A stretch of DNA of 64,000 nucleotides from an uncultured Pelagibacteraceae bacterium (GTDB lineage: Bacteria > Pseudomonadota > Alphaproteobacteria > Pelagibacterales > Pelagibacteraceae), in assembly GCA_902604575.1 (NCBI GenBank), contig CACKZH010000002.1, positions 17,320 through 81,319 of the forward strand. The letters run 5' to 3'. The position numbers were made by a program, and so were the translations under genes. Below are positions 9,292-23,031 of the stretch, piece after piece. Below the pieces are notes generated by a model. It worked only from the letters and a program-made list of their open reading frames with translations, had not been told where the DNA came from and ran no database searches. Position 1 is the stretch's first letter. Each line of letters starts with the position of its first letter.

Positions 9292-10707
9292 ATGGCAAAA
9301 ATTAAAATTATATTTTTAACAATAGTTTTATCATTCACTTTTTCTTTAAATGTAAATTCTAAACCAGTTCCTGCTTCTTTTGCAGATCTTGCAGAAACAT
9401 TAATGCCATCTGTCGTTAATATTTCTACTACAACAACTGTTGTGACAAACACAAATCCTTTTCCTTTTCAGTTTCCGCCAGGATCTCCTTTTGAGGATAT
9501 GTTTAAAGAATTTGGAACACCCCAGGAAAGACAATCAGCTGCACTAGGTTCTGGATTTATAATTGATGAGAAAGGAATTGTTATAACTAATAACCATGTT
9601 ATTCAAGATGCTGACGATATCATTGTTAGAGTTAATGGTGATCAAGAATTTAAAGCAAAGGTTCTAGGTGCTGACCCTTTAATGGATATTGCTGTTTTGC
9701 AATTAGAAACAGATGAAAAGTTTGTCCCAGTAGCATTTGGAGATTCAGATAAAGCTAGAATTGGCGATTGGGTTTTAGCAATTGGAAATCCTTTTGGTTT
9801 AGGTGGAACTGTTACTGCAGGAATTATTTCAGCAAGAAATCGGTCAATAGGTTTATCAAGATATGAAGATTTTATACAAACTGATGCATCTATAAATTCT
9901 GGAAATTCTGGTGGGCCTTTGTTTGACATGGAAGGAAATGTAATTGGAATTAATACAGCAATACTTGGACGTAATGGCTCGATTGGAATTGGATTTTCTA
10001 TACCATCAAACAGTGCTCAAATTGTAATTAAACAATTAATCGAATTTGGTGAAACAAAAAGGGGATGGTTAGGAGTTAGAATTCAAGATGTAACAAAAGA
10101 AATTGCTGAAGTTGAAAAATTAGATAAAGCAAGAGGAGCACTTGTTGCAAGTGTTGCTGAAAATAGCCCCTCAGAAAAAGCAGGAATTCGAGCTGGCGAT
10201 ATTATTTTAGAGTTTAATGGAGAAAAAATAAATTTAATGAAAGAACTTCCAGCGATTGTTGCAAGAACAGAAGTTGGAAAAAAAGTTGAAGTTAAAATTT
10301 GGAGGGATAAAAAAGAGATTATTAAAAATGTTATTTTAGGAAGATTAGAAACTTCAGATGATTTTAAAATAAGTAAAAATCAAGAAACTCAAAAACAAAA
10401 TAATGAAGAAATAATTGAAAGTTTAAGAATTGCAGTAAGACCATTAACTAAAGAAGATATTAAAAATAGAAACTTACCAAATCAGACAACAGGACTTGTG
10501 ATAACAAAAATTGCAAACAATAGCCCTGTGGCTAATTCAATAGAACTTAATAGTATTATTGTTGAAGCTCAGAAGAAAAAAATTAGATCAGCAGATGATT
10601 TAAGAAATATTACAAAGGAAGTTTTGAATTCAAATCAAAAGACAGTTTTACTTGCAATCTATAATAATCAAAATCAACGAAGATACATTGGTATAAAGCT
10701 AGATTGA
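9292..10707 (+). CDS. Do/DegP-family periplasmic serine protease with PDZ domains
   Basis: Signal peptide; trypsin-like motifs TNNHVIQDAD, DIAVLQ and NSGNSGGPLFD; PDZ domain GWLGVRIQDVT. Confidence 0.93.
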   Translation: MAKIKIIFLTIVLSFTFSLNVNSKPVPASFADLAETLMPSVVNISTTTTVVTNTNPFPFQFPPGSPFEDMFKEFGTPQERQSAALGSGFIIDEKGIVITNNHVIQDADDIIVRVNGDQEFKAKVLGADPLMDIAVLQLETDEKFVPVAFGDSDKARIGDWVLAIGNPFGLGGTVTAGIISARNRSIGLSRYEDFIQTDASINSGNSGGPLFDMEGNVIGINTAILGRNGSIGIGFSIPSNSAQIVIKQLIEFGETKRGWLGVRIQDVTKEIAEVEKLDKARGALVASVAENSPSEKAGIRAGDIILEFNGEKINLMKELPAIVARTEVGKKVEVKIWRDKKEIIKNVILGRLETSDDFKISKNQETQKQNNEEIIESLRIAVRPLTKEDIKNRNLPNQTTGLVITKIANNSPVANSIELNSIIVEAQKKKIRSADDLRNITKEVLNSNQKTVLLAIYNNQNQRRYIGIKLD

Positions 10708-10709
10708 TC

Positions 10710-11618
10710 ATGGATTTAAAATCCAAGATTATATTAATCTCAGGTCCTACAGCTTCAGGAAAATCAAGTTTTGCAATTAAGTTTGCAAAAAAAGTTAATG
10801 GAGAAATTATTAATGCAGACAGTATGCAAGTATACAAACAGCTTAAAATTTTATCGGCTAGACCAGATCCAAAAAAATGCCAGAAAATAAAACATCATTT
10901 GTATGGTTTTCATAATGTTACAAAAAACTTTTCAACAGGTGATTGGCTTAAGCTAGTAATTAAAAAAATTGGTGAAGTTCAAAAAAGAAAAAAAACTCCA
11001 ATTCTTGTTGGGGGTACAGGCTTATACTTTAAAGCTTTAACTGATGGTTTGGTTAAAATACCAAATATTTCATTAAAATTAAGAATTCAAATTAGAGATT
11101 TACAAAAAAAACTTGGACAAAAGAAGTTTTATGAAAAATTATTAAAATTAGATCCATCCTTAATGGGAAAAATAAACCCTACAGACACTCAAAGATCTAT
11201 CAGAGCTTATGAAGTAAAAAAGTTTACAAAAAAATCTCTACATGAATGGTTTAAAAATACAAAATCAAACTTCATGGAAGATGATTTTTTTAAAGTTTAT
11301 ATTGATTACCCAAGACAAGAATTAATTGAGCGGATTAATATAAGAACAAATGAGATGATAGAAAATGGAGCAATAACAGAAGTAAAAGATTTTATAAAGC
11401 TAAGGGTTAGAAAAGATAAAAGCGCTAACAAAGCTATTGGAGTTAATGAAATTAGAGAATATTTAAAAAAACAAAAAGATTTGAAGGATACTGAGGAAAA
11501 AATAGCCATAAAAACTAGACAATACGCCAAAAGACAAAGTACTTGGGCTAGAGGCAATATGATGAACTGGATAAAACTAAAGCCACAAGACATAAATAAT
11601 TTTTTGAAAAAAATTTAA
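10710..11618 (+). CDS. miaA: tRNA dimethylallyltransferase
   Basis: ISGPTASGKSSFAIKFAK, NADSMQVYKQLKILSARP, GGTGLYFKAL; ATG at 10710 preferred over TTG at 10704. Confidence 0.96.
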   Translation: MDLKSKIILISGPTASGKSSFAIKFAKKVNGEIINADSMQVYKQLKILSARPDPKKCQKIKHHLYGFHNVTKNFSTGDWLKLVIKKIGEVQKRKKTPILVGGTGLYFKALTDGLVKIPNISLKLRIQIRDLQKKLGQKKFYEKLLKLDPSLMGKINPTDTQRSIRAYEVKKFTKKSLHEWFKNTKSNFMEDDFFKVYIDYPRQELIERINIRTNEMIENGAITEVKDFIKLRVRKDKSANKAIGVNEIREYLKKQKDLKDTEEKIAIKTRQYAKRQSTWARGNMMNWIKLKPQDINNFLKKI

Positions 11619-11670
11619 AATTTTCATTCTTAAACTTGACCAATGAGCACAACTTCAGCTAGATTGCATA

Positions 11671-13437
11671 ATGCCAAAATTATTAACTGGAGCAGAAATT
11701 GTATTTAAATGTCTTGAAGACCAAAAGGTTGAACATATCTTTGGTTATCCAGGTGGTGCAGTGTTACCAATTTATGATGAATTAAAAAATCATCCTTCTA
11801 TAAAACATATTTTAGTTAGACACGAGCAAGGTGCTGGTCATGCAGCTGAAGGTTATGCAAGATCATCAGGAAAACCTGGCGTAGTTTTAGTTACATCAGG
11901 TCCTGGGGCAACTAATGTTGTCACAGCTTTAACAGATGCTTATATGGATTCCGTTCCTTTAGTTTGTATTTCTGGTCAAGTTCCAACACATTTAATTGGA
12001 ACAGACGCATTTCAAGAATGTGACACCACAGGAATTACAAGACCATGTACGAAACATAATTGGCTAGTTAAAGATATAAATGATCTTTCAAAAGTTATGC
12101 ATGAAGCTTTTACAGTTGCAACAACAGGAAGACCTGGACCAGTTTTGATTGATATTCCAAAAGATATTCAGTTTGCAAAAGCAAAATATAAAAAACCAAA
12201 TAAAGAAAAAAAATTAAATGGAAAATCCCATAATAAATTTTCTCAAGATCAAATTGATGAATTAGTGACATTATTAAGCAAAACTAAAAAACCAATAATT
12301 TATAGTGGTGGAGGAGTAATTAATTCAGGGCCAAAAGCAAGTCAGGCTCTAAGAGAATTTGTTGAGCTAACTGGTTTTCCTATAACTTCTACACTTCAGG
12401 GATTAGGTGCGTACCCTGGGGATGATAATCAATTTTTAGGAATGCTTGGTATGCATGGTACGTATGAAGCAAATAATGCTATGCATGATTGCGATCTATT
12501 AATTAACATTGGCGCAAGATTTGACGATCGTATTACTGGAAAAATTGATGAGTTTTCACCAAATTCAAAAAAGGTTCATATTGATATAGACCCATCATCA
12601 ATTAATAAAATTATCAAAGTGGATCTTGCAATAGTTGGAGACGTTACGAGTGTAATCAGTAAAATTAATAAAACAATTGCTAAAAGAAAAAATGGTCATA
12701 GCAAGTCAAATAAATCAAATATAGCTAAGTGGTGGGAGCAAATCGAAAAATGGAGGGAAAAAGACTCTCTTAATTTTGTAAATAGTGATGAAAGTATAAA
12801 ACCTCAACATGCTGTTCAAAGACTTTATGAATTAACCAAAGATAAAGATACTTATGTTACTACCGAGGTTGGACAACATCAAATGTGGGCTGCTCAGCAT
12901 TATAAATTTAATAAACCAAATAGATGGATGACATCTGGCGGTTTAGGAACTATGGGGTATGGACTGCCAGCAGCAGTTGGTGTTCAAATTGCTCATCCTG
13001 AAAAATTAGTAATTGATATTGCTGGAGAAGCTTCGGTTTTAATGACTATGCAAGAAATGTCTACTGCAGTTCAATATAATCTTCCAATAAAAATATTTAT
13101 TTTAAATAATCAGTACATGGGAATGGTAAGACAATGGCAAGAATTACTGCACGAAAAAAATTATTCTGAAAGTTATTCTGAAGCATTACCGGATTTCATG
13201 AAAATGGCAGAAGCTTATGGATGCAAAGGAATTAAAGCAGACAATCCAGCTGATCTTGATGATAAAATTCAAGAAATGATTGATTATGATGGACCAGTTA
13301 TATTTGATTGTCACGTGGATCCTAACGAGAATTGCTTCCCAATGATACCATCTGGAAAACCTCATAACCAAATGATCTTGGGTCCAAAAGATCAAGAGGA
13401 AAACAAAATTAAAGGAAAAGGCAAAGCCTTAGTATAA
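11671..13437 (+). CDS. ilvB: Acetolactate synthase large subunit
   Basis: TPP enzyme with FGYPGGAVLPIYDEL, HEQGAGHAAEGYARSSGKPGV, NNQYMGMVRQWQEL; followed by ilvN and ilvC. Confidence 0.96.
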   Translation: MPKLLTGAEIVFKCLEDQKVEHIFGYPGGAVLPIYDELKNHPSIKHILVRHEQGAGHAAEGYARSSGKPGVVLVTSGPGATNVVTALTDAYMDSVPLVCISGQVPTHLIGTDAFQECDTTGITRPCTKHNWLVKDINDLSKVMHEAFTVATTGRPGPVLIDIPKDIQFAKAKYKKPNKEKKLNGKSHNKFSQDQIDELVTLLSKTKKPIIYSGGGVINSGPKASQALREFVELTGFPITSTLQGLGAYPGDDNQFLGMLGMHGTYEANNAMHDCDLLINIGARFDDRITGKIDEFSPNSKKVHIDIDPSSINKIIKVDLAIVGDVTSVISKINKTIAKRKNGHSKSNKSNIAKWWEQIEKWREKDSLNFVNSDESIKPQHAVQRLYELTKDKDTYVTTEVGQHQMWAAQHYKFNKPNRWMTSGGLGTMGYGLPAAVGVQIAHPEKLVIDIAGEASVLMTMQEMSTAVQYNLPIKIFILNNQYMGMVRQWQELLHEKNYSESYSEALPDFMKMAEAYGCKGIKADNPADLDDKIQEMIDYDGPVIFDCHVDPNENCFPMIPSGKPHNQMILGPKDQEENKIKGKGKALV

Positions 13438-13442
13438 TCATA

Positions 13443-13991
13443 ATGCCGAAATCAAAATCAGCTTATAGCGTTCCTACAAAGAAACAAAAACCAGATACGT
13501 ACATTTTTGTTGTTTGGGTAGATAATGAGGCTGGAGTTTTGGCAAGGGTAGTAGGTTTATTTTCTGGGCGAGGATATAACATCGAGTCATTGGCAGTTGC
13601 AGAAGTTGATGCAGTTAAAAATATTTCAAGAATAACAATTGTTACTACCGGAACACCTCAAGTAATTGACCAAATAAGACTTCAATTAACTAAATTAGTG
13701 CCCGTTCATAAAGTTGCTGAGTTTAAAAGAGAAGACAAAGACGTAATATTCAAGGAAATGGCTTTGTTTAAAGTTGTGGGCAAAAGAAATAAAATTGAAA
13801 AATGTTTAAATGCTTGTAAAAAATTTAATCCCGTAATATTAGATGAAACAAAATCTTCAGCAGTAATTCAAATAACTGCTCTAAGAAGAGAAATTGATGT
13901 AATGAATAAAAAATTAAAGCCTTTGGGACTTGTAAGTACTTCGAGAACAGGGGCAGTAGCTATGACCAGAGGTGCAAAAATATTTAATTAA
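13443..13991 (+). CDS. ilvN: Acetolactate synthase small (regulatory) subunit
   Basis: ACT domain: VDNEAGVLARVVGLFSGRGYNIESLAVAE. Confidence 0.95.
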   Translation: MPKSKSAYSVPTKKQKPDTYIFVVWVDNEAGVLARVVGLFSGRGYNIESLAVAEVDAVKNISRITIVTTGTPQVIDQIRLQLTKLVPVHKVAEFKREDKDVIFKEMALFKVVGKRNKIEKCLNACKKFNPVILDETKSSAVIQITALRREIDVMNKKLKPLGLVSTSRTGAVAMTRGAKIFN

Positions 13992-15032
<1,041 letters not shown>

Positions 15033-15114
15033 ATTTTATTGGTAAATTATTGCTACAATAATTCGATTATTTCACCTATACTTTTTTAAATAAAATTAAA
15101 AAACGAGGGGAAAA

Positions 15115-16677
15115 ATGAAGACTAAAAATATAGTAAGAATACTATTGTCATTAGTTCTAGTATTCGGATTTTCTTCAGCATGGGCAAAAACTATTAAATG
15201 GTCTATGCAAGGAGACAGTCTAACACTAGATCCACATGCGCAAAATGAGGGTCCAACTACTCAAGTATCTAGACAAGTTTATGAAGCTCTAGTTCAAAGA
15301 GGCTTGGATATGAAAATAGGGCCTGCTTTAGCAACAAAATGGAAAGCTACTGATCCAAATACTTGGATTTTTACTTTGAGAGAAGATGCTAAGTTTTCAG
15401 ATGGTTCTGGAATGACGTCAGCAGATGTTGTGTTTAGTATATTAAGAGCTAAGCAAAGAACATCAGACTTTAAAGAATACATTAGTACAGTTTCAAATGT
15501 TGAGGCAGTTGGAGATTACTCAGTTAAAATAACCACAAGTAAACCTAACCCTATTCTTTTGAACCAATTGTCTAACATTTTTATAATGTCTAAAGCTTGG
15601 TCAGAAAAAAACTTTGCAATGTCACCACAAAACTGGGATGCAGGACAAGAAACTTTCTCTGCTACTAATGCCATGGGAACTGGTCCTTTTAAAATAACCT
15701 TAAGAGAGCCTAACACCAAGACAGTGTTTAAAAGAAATAAACATTGGTGGGGTGAGATGAAAGATAAAAAAGTAACTCAAATTGAATTACTTCCGATTAA
15801 AAATGCAGCTACAAGAGTTGCAGCTTTATTATCAGGAGAAATTGACATTGTTACTGACGCACCAGTTCAAGATTTAAAAAGAATTGGATCTTCTTCAGGT
15901 CATAAAGTTGAAAGTACAGCTCAGATGAGAACAATTTTCTTAGGTATGGATCAAGCAGCTGATAAGTTGAGAACTGGTAATACAGGCGATAATCCATTCA
16001 AGAAAAAAGAAGTAAGACAAGCTCTTTATCAAGCAATCGATATTGAAGCGATCAAGAAAAAAGTTATGAGAGGTTTAAGTGAACCAGCAGGTATTATAAC
16101 TTTCCCTGGTGTAAATGGATACACAGCGGACCTTGATAAAAGATTACCTTACGATATTGATGCTGCAAAAAATCTTTTAGCTAGTGCAGGATATCCTAAT
16201 GGTTTTGATGTAGAGCTAAGATGTCCAAATGACAGATATGTAAATGACGAAGCAATTTGTACAGCTGTTGTAGGTATGTTAGGGAAGATCGGTGTAAATG
16301 TTAATTTATTTGCACAGACTAAAAGTAAACACTTTAAAGAGCTTAAAGATAATCAAGGTGATTTCTATATGCTAGGATGGGGTGTTCCAACCTTGGACAG
16401 TCATTATGTTTTCCATTACTTATATGAAAGCGGAGCTAGCTGGAATAAAGTAAATTTCAGTAATTCAGATGTTGACGCCGCGATTAGAGTTATGGAGGGT
16501 GAAGTTGACCTTGATAAAAGAAATGCTGCAATTGCAAAAGCTTGGAAAATTGTAAAAGATGATATTTCATATCTTCCTTTACATCACCAAGTAATTTCTT
16601 GGGCAGCTAAGAGTAATGTTAATGTTCCTATCAGACCGAATAACGAACCATTATTCCGAACTGCTAGCTTTAATTAA
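15115..16677 (+). CDS. ABC transporter substrate-binding protein, peptide/opine (SBP family 5)
   Basis: Signal peptide; TLDPHAQNEGPTTQVSRQVYEALVQRG; followed by DppB/DppC/DppDF-like genes. Confidence 0.92.
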   Translation: MKTKNIVRILLSLVLVFGFSSAWAKTIKWSMQGDSLTLDPHAQNEGPTTQVSRQVYEALVQRGLDMKIGPALATKWKATDPNTWIFTLREDAKFSDGSGMTSADVVFSILRAKQRTSDFKEYISTVSNVEAVGDYSVKITTSKPNPILLNQLSNIFIMSKAWSEKNFAMSPQNWDAGQETFSATNAMGTGPFKITLREPNTKTVFKRNKHWWGEMKDKKVTQIELLPIKNAATRVAALLSGEIDIVTDAPVQDLKRIGSSSGHKVESTAQMRTIFLGMDQAADKLRTGNTGDNPFKKKEVRQALYQAIDIEAIKKKVMRGLSEPAGIITFPGVNGYTADLDKRLPYDIDAAKNLLASAGYPNGFDVELRCPNDRYVNDEAICTAVVGMLGKIGVNVNLFAQTKSKHFKELKDNQGDFYMLGWGVPTLDSHYVFHYLYESGASWNKVNFSNSDVDAAIRVMEGEVDLDKRNAAIAKAWKIVKDDISYLPLHHQVISWAAKSNVNVPIRPNNEPLFRTASFN

Positions 16678-16686
16678 ATAAAATTA

Positions 16687-16717
16687 TTACAAGCCCTTTT
16701 CAAAAAAGGGCTTGTAA
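16687..16717 (+). terminator. Strong intergenic hairpin between substrate-binding protein and permease genes
   Basis: TTACAAGCCCTTTT-CAA-AAAAGGGCTTGTAA, perfect 14-bp stem, no long U tract. Confidence 0.75.
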
Positions 16718-16734
16718 ATTCTAACCTTCACAAA

Positions 16735-17718
16735 TTGATTAAATATTTTTTTAAAAGATTGTTTCAATCAGCTTTGGTAATGCTAGTTGTTGCCTTTGTT
16801 TCTTTCTCTTTATTTAATTTTGTTGGAGACCCAATTAATAATATGGTTGGAGAGGAAACTTCAGATGAAGAAAGAGCTGAATTGAGAGAAACATTAGGGT
16901 TAATGGATCCAATTCATGTTCAATTTACAAGATTTGTTATAAATGCTTCTCAAGGTGAATTTGGGATATCTTACCAATTGAGAAGACCTGTTTCTGAGTT
17001 AATAGTTGAGAGACTGCCAGCAACTATAGAACTTGTAGTTATTTCTGCATTAATTGCCTTAGTTACAGGGACTTTATTAGGAGTTTATACTGGAATTAAT
17101 AGAAAAGGATTTTTAAGCGATATTATTTTGGCTGTTTCCTTGCTAGGGGTATCACTCCCCACATTTGTAATTGGTATTCTATTTATTTACTTATTTGCAG
17201 TTATTTTAGGAATATTACCATCTTTTGGTAGAGGCGAAGTTGTTGACCTAGGTTTTTGGACTACAGGTTTTTTGACAATTTCTGGGCTTAAAGCAATTAT
17301 ACTTCCTTCAGTTACACTAAGCCTTTTTCAAATGACCTATATTATCAGATTAGTTAGAGCTGAGATGATGGAAATCTTACAAACTGATTATATTAAATTT
17401 GCACGTGCACGAGGTATTAGTGAAAAAAGTATAAAATATAAACATGCATTAAAAAATGGATTAATACCAGTAATTACTATTGCAGGAATTAACATTGGAA
17501 CTTTGATTGCATTTTCTATTATTACTGAAACAGTTTTTCAGTGGCCTGGAATGGGTTTCTTATTTATTCAAGCGGTACAATTTGTAGATATTCCAATTAT
17601 GTCTGCGTATTTAGTTTTCATTGCTTTTGTCTTTGTTATGATAAATTTTATAGTTGATATTTTATACTATTTTATTGATCCAAGAATTAGAGTTAAAGGA
17701 GATGTTGCAAGTGGATAA
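16735..17718 (+). CDS. ABC transporter permease, DppB-like
   Basis: Six-TM permease with the EAA-like loop ILQTDYIKFARARGISEKSIKYKHALKNGLIPV. Confidence 0.92.
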   Translation: MIKYFFKRLFQSALVMLVVAFVSFSLFNFVGDPINNMVGEETSDEERAELRETLGLMDPIHVQFTRFVINASQGEFGISYQLRRPVSELIVERLPATIELVVISALIALVTGTLLGVYTGINRKGFLSDIILAVSLLGVSLPTFVIGILFIYLFAVILGILPSFGRGEVVDLGFWTTGFLTISGLKAIILPSVTLSLFQMTYIIRLVRAEMMEILQTDYIKFARARGISEKSIKYKHALKNGLIPVITIAGINIGTLIAFSIITETVFQWPGMGFLFIQAVQFVDIPIMSAYLVFIAFVFVMINFIVDILYYFIDPRIRVKGDVASG

Positions 17719-18640
17719 TAATTCTTTAACTACATGGGGCAGGATAAAAGATAGTGATATTTATTATAGCTTCATTAAATCACCAACTGCAATAGTGTCT
17801 TCAGTAATATTATTTATAATTTTTTTCTGTTCTTTTTTTGTTGAATTTATAACACCTTATAATCCTTTTGATCCATCTTCGTTATCCCTTATGGATGCTT
17901 TTACACCACCTTCTTGGACTGAAGACGGACTTGCTAAATTTATTTTAGGAACAGATGGTCAAGGTAGAGATATGTTATCAACAATTTTATATGGATCTAG
18001 AATTTCACTAATAGTTGGTTTTTCAGCAATTATATTTAGTTTGGTTCTTGGTGTTGGTTTAGGATTAACTGCTGGATTTTTTGGTGGAAAATATGAAATG
18101 ATAGTAATGAGACTAACCGACGTTCAGTTAACTGTTCCAAGTATTTTAATGGCTCTTTTAGTTGATGGTATAGCAAGAGGATTGATATCAAGAGAAATGC
18201 ATGATGAAATGGCAGTTTATGTTTTGATATTTGCAATCGGAATTTCCGAGTGGCCACAATTTGCAAGAGTATCTAGGGCCGCAACATTAGTTGAAAAAAA
18301 TAAGGATTATGTTTCTGCATCAACAATTATTGGTGTTTCTAATTTAATAATTATGTTTAAGCACATTTTGCCAAATATATTAAGACCAGTATTAGTTATA
18401 GGAACAATTGGTTTAGCACTGGCGATAATAGCTGAGTCGACTTTGAGCTTTTTAGGCGTAGGTGTACCACCAACTACACCTTCTTTAGGCACTTTAATAA
18501 GATTGGGTAATGATTTTTTATTTTCAGGAGAATGGTGGATTACTTTTTTTCCAGCAATATTCTTAGTTATTTTAGCATTTTCAATTAATTTATTAGGAGA
18601 TTGGATGAGAGATACACTTAATCCAAAATTAAAAAAATGA
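17702..18640 (+). CDS. ABC transporter permease, DppC-like
   Basis: ILGTDGQGRDMLSTILYGSRISLIVG and FLGVGVPPTTPSLG motifs; start likely the internal Met at 17702. Confidence 0.91.
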   Translation: MLQVDNNSLTTWGRIKDSDIYYSFIKSPTAIVSSVILFIIFFCSFFVEFITPYNPFDPSSLSLMDAFTPPSWTEDGLAKFILGTDGQGRDMLSTILYGSRISLIVGFSAIIFSLVLGVGLGLTAGFFGGKYEMIVMRLTDVQLTVPSILMALLVDGIARGLISREMHDEMAVYVLIFAIGISEWPQFARVSRAATLVEKNKDYVSASTIIGVSNLIIMFKHILPNILRPVLVIGTIGLALAIIAESTLSFLGVGVPPTTPSLGTLIRLGNDFLFSGEWWITFFPAIFLVILAFSINLLGDWMRDTLNPKLKK

Positions 18641-20319
18641 GTTTTTTAAAAATTAATAATTTGAGTGTTGATTATCAAATGAGAAAAGAAACTGTCTATG
18701 CAGCTAAAAATGTAAATATTGAAGTAAACAAAGGTGAAATATTAGGATTAGTTGGAGAGTCAGGGTCTGGAAAAAGTACTGTTGGAAATGCAATAATAAA
18801 TTTAATAGATGAACCAGGTAAAGTTTCAGGTGGATCTGTTATATTAGGTGATCTCAATATTCATGAAAACTCTGAAAATATAGTTAAGTATAGAGGGAAT
18901 AAAATTGGATTGATATTTCAAGATCCACAAACATCCTTGAATCCAATTCTTACAGTTGGTGAGCAACTAATTGAAACAATTCAAACCCATCTTCAATTGA
19001 GTACGGAAGAAGCAAAAAATAAATCTATTAACTTATTAAAAGAAGTTGGAATAAAGGATGCTGAGAAAAGATTTGATAATTATCCTCATCAGTTTTCAGG
19101 AGGAATGAGGCAAAGAGTGGTAATATCTCTTGCATTGTGTTGTGAACCTGAACTACTTATAGCAGATGAACCAACAACCGCTTTAGATGTTTCGATTCAA
19201 TCACAAATTCTTGAATTAATAAAAAGATTAACAAAAGAAAGAAATCTCGCAGTAATTTTAATTACACACGATATGGGTGTCATAGCCGAAACAACTGACC
19301 GTGTTGCAGTAATGAAAAGTGGAGATTTGATTGAAATAGGAATTACTAAAGAGATTTTAACTAATCCACAAAAAAATTATACTAAAAGTTTAGTAAGTTC
19401 CGTTCCTCCAACAAATAAAAAAATTTCAAGATTTGTTAATATAGAAAATGAAAATAAAGAAAATAAATCAAATAATATCAAAATTTTAAATAGATGGCAA
19501 AAAAGAGAAATTAATAGTCAAAATTTAGTTCAGGTAAAAAATCTTAGTAAAAGTTTTGATGATAATTTTTTTACAGAAAATTCTAAAAATTCTATAATGG
19601 CTGTTAATGATGTTTCGTTTGAAATTATAGGGGGAGAAACTTTTGGTCTAGTGGGTGAAAGTGGAAGCGGTAAATCAACGATTGCTAAAATGATTGTAAA
19701 TTTATTTAAACCATCTTCGGGAGATATATTCTTTGATAAAGTTTGTATTACAAAAATCAAAAAAAAATCTGAATTGATGAAATTTAGAAAACAAATACAA
19801 ATGATATTTCAAGATCCTTATTCTTCTTTGAATGGTAGACTTAAAGTTAAAGATATAATTGCAGAACCAATTAAACTTCATAATCCATCTATTTCTAATT
19901 CTGATTTAAATAGTTATATTTTTGATTTATTGGAGTCAGTTGAATTAATTCAAAAATCTGCAGATAGATATCCTCATGAATTTTCTGGTGGGCAAAGACA
20001 AAGAATCTCAATAGCAAGAGCTTTAGCTACACAACCAAGACTTTTAGTTTGTGACGAACCAACTTCTGCCTTAGATGTAAGCATTCAAGCTCAGATTTTA
20101 AATTTATTAAAAGATCTTCAAGAGCAATTAAATTTAACAATTTTATTTATTAGTCACGACTTGCCAGTTGTAAGACAAATGTGCGATAGAATTGGCGTGT
20201 TAAAAGATGGCAAATTATGTGAAGTTTCTAATACAGAAGATTTATTTTTAAAACCTGAACATGAATACACAAAAGAACTCCTTCGTTTGATGCCAAAAAT
20301 TGAATCTATTTATAGTTAA
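18637..20319 (+). CDS. Fused dipeptide/oligopeptide ABC transporter ATP-binding protein (DppD-DppF in one chain)
   Basis: Two Walker A (GESGSGKSTVGN, GESGSGKSTIAK) and two signature motifs (FSGGMRQR, FSGGQRQR). Confidence 0.94.
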   Translation: MSFLKINNLSVDYQMRKETVYAAKNVNIEVNKGEILGLVGESGSGKSTVGNAIINLIDEPGKVSGGSVILGDLNIHENSENIVKYRGNKIGLIFQDPQTSLNPILTVGEQLIETIQTHLQLSTEEAKNKSINLLKEVGIKDAEKRFDNYPHQFSGGMRQRVVISLALCCEPELLIADEPTTALDVSIQSQILELIKRLTKERNLAVILITHDMGVIAETTDRVAVMKSGDLIEIGITKEILTNPQKNYTKSLVSSVPPTNKKISRFVNIENENKENKSNNIKILNRWQKREINSQNLVQVKNLSKSFDDNFFTENSKNSIMAVNDVSFEIIGGETFGLVGESGSGKSTIAKMIVNLFKPSSGDIFFDKVCITKIKKKSELMKFRKQIQMIFQDPYSSLNGRLKVKDIIAEPIKLHNPSISNSDLNSYIFDLLESVELIQKSADRYPHEFSGGQRQRISIARALATQPRLLVCDEPTSALDVSIQAQILNLLKDLQEQLNLTILFISHDLPVVRQMCDRIGVLKDGKLCEVSNTEDLFLKPEHEYTKELLRLMPKIESIYS

Positions 20320-20420
20320 TTATTAATAACCCTAAAATGATCTATTAATAAGAATAATTTGACTAATTATTTTGCAATCTCTCTCATAGATTGTATTATA
20401 GATTTTCTAAAATTTTAGTT

Positions 20421-23026
<2,606 letters not shown>

Positions 23027-23031
23027 AAAAA

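Noticed and set aside
9642-9929. 95-aa minus-strand ORF
   Set aside because: Antisense to the conserved protease domain of the Do-like protease; shadow ORF.
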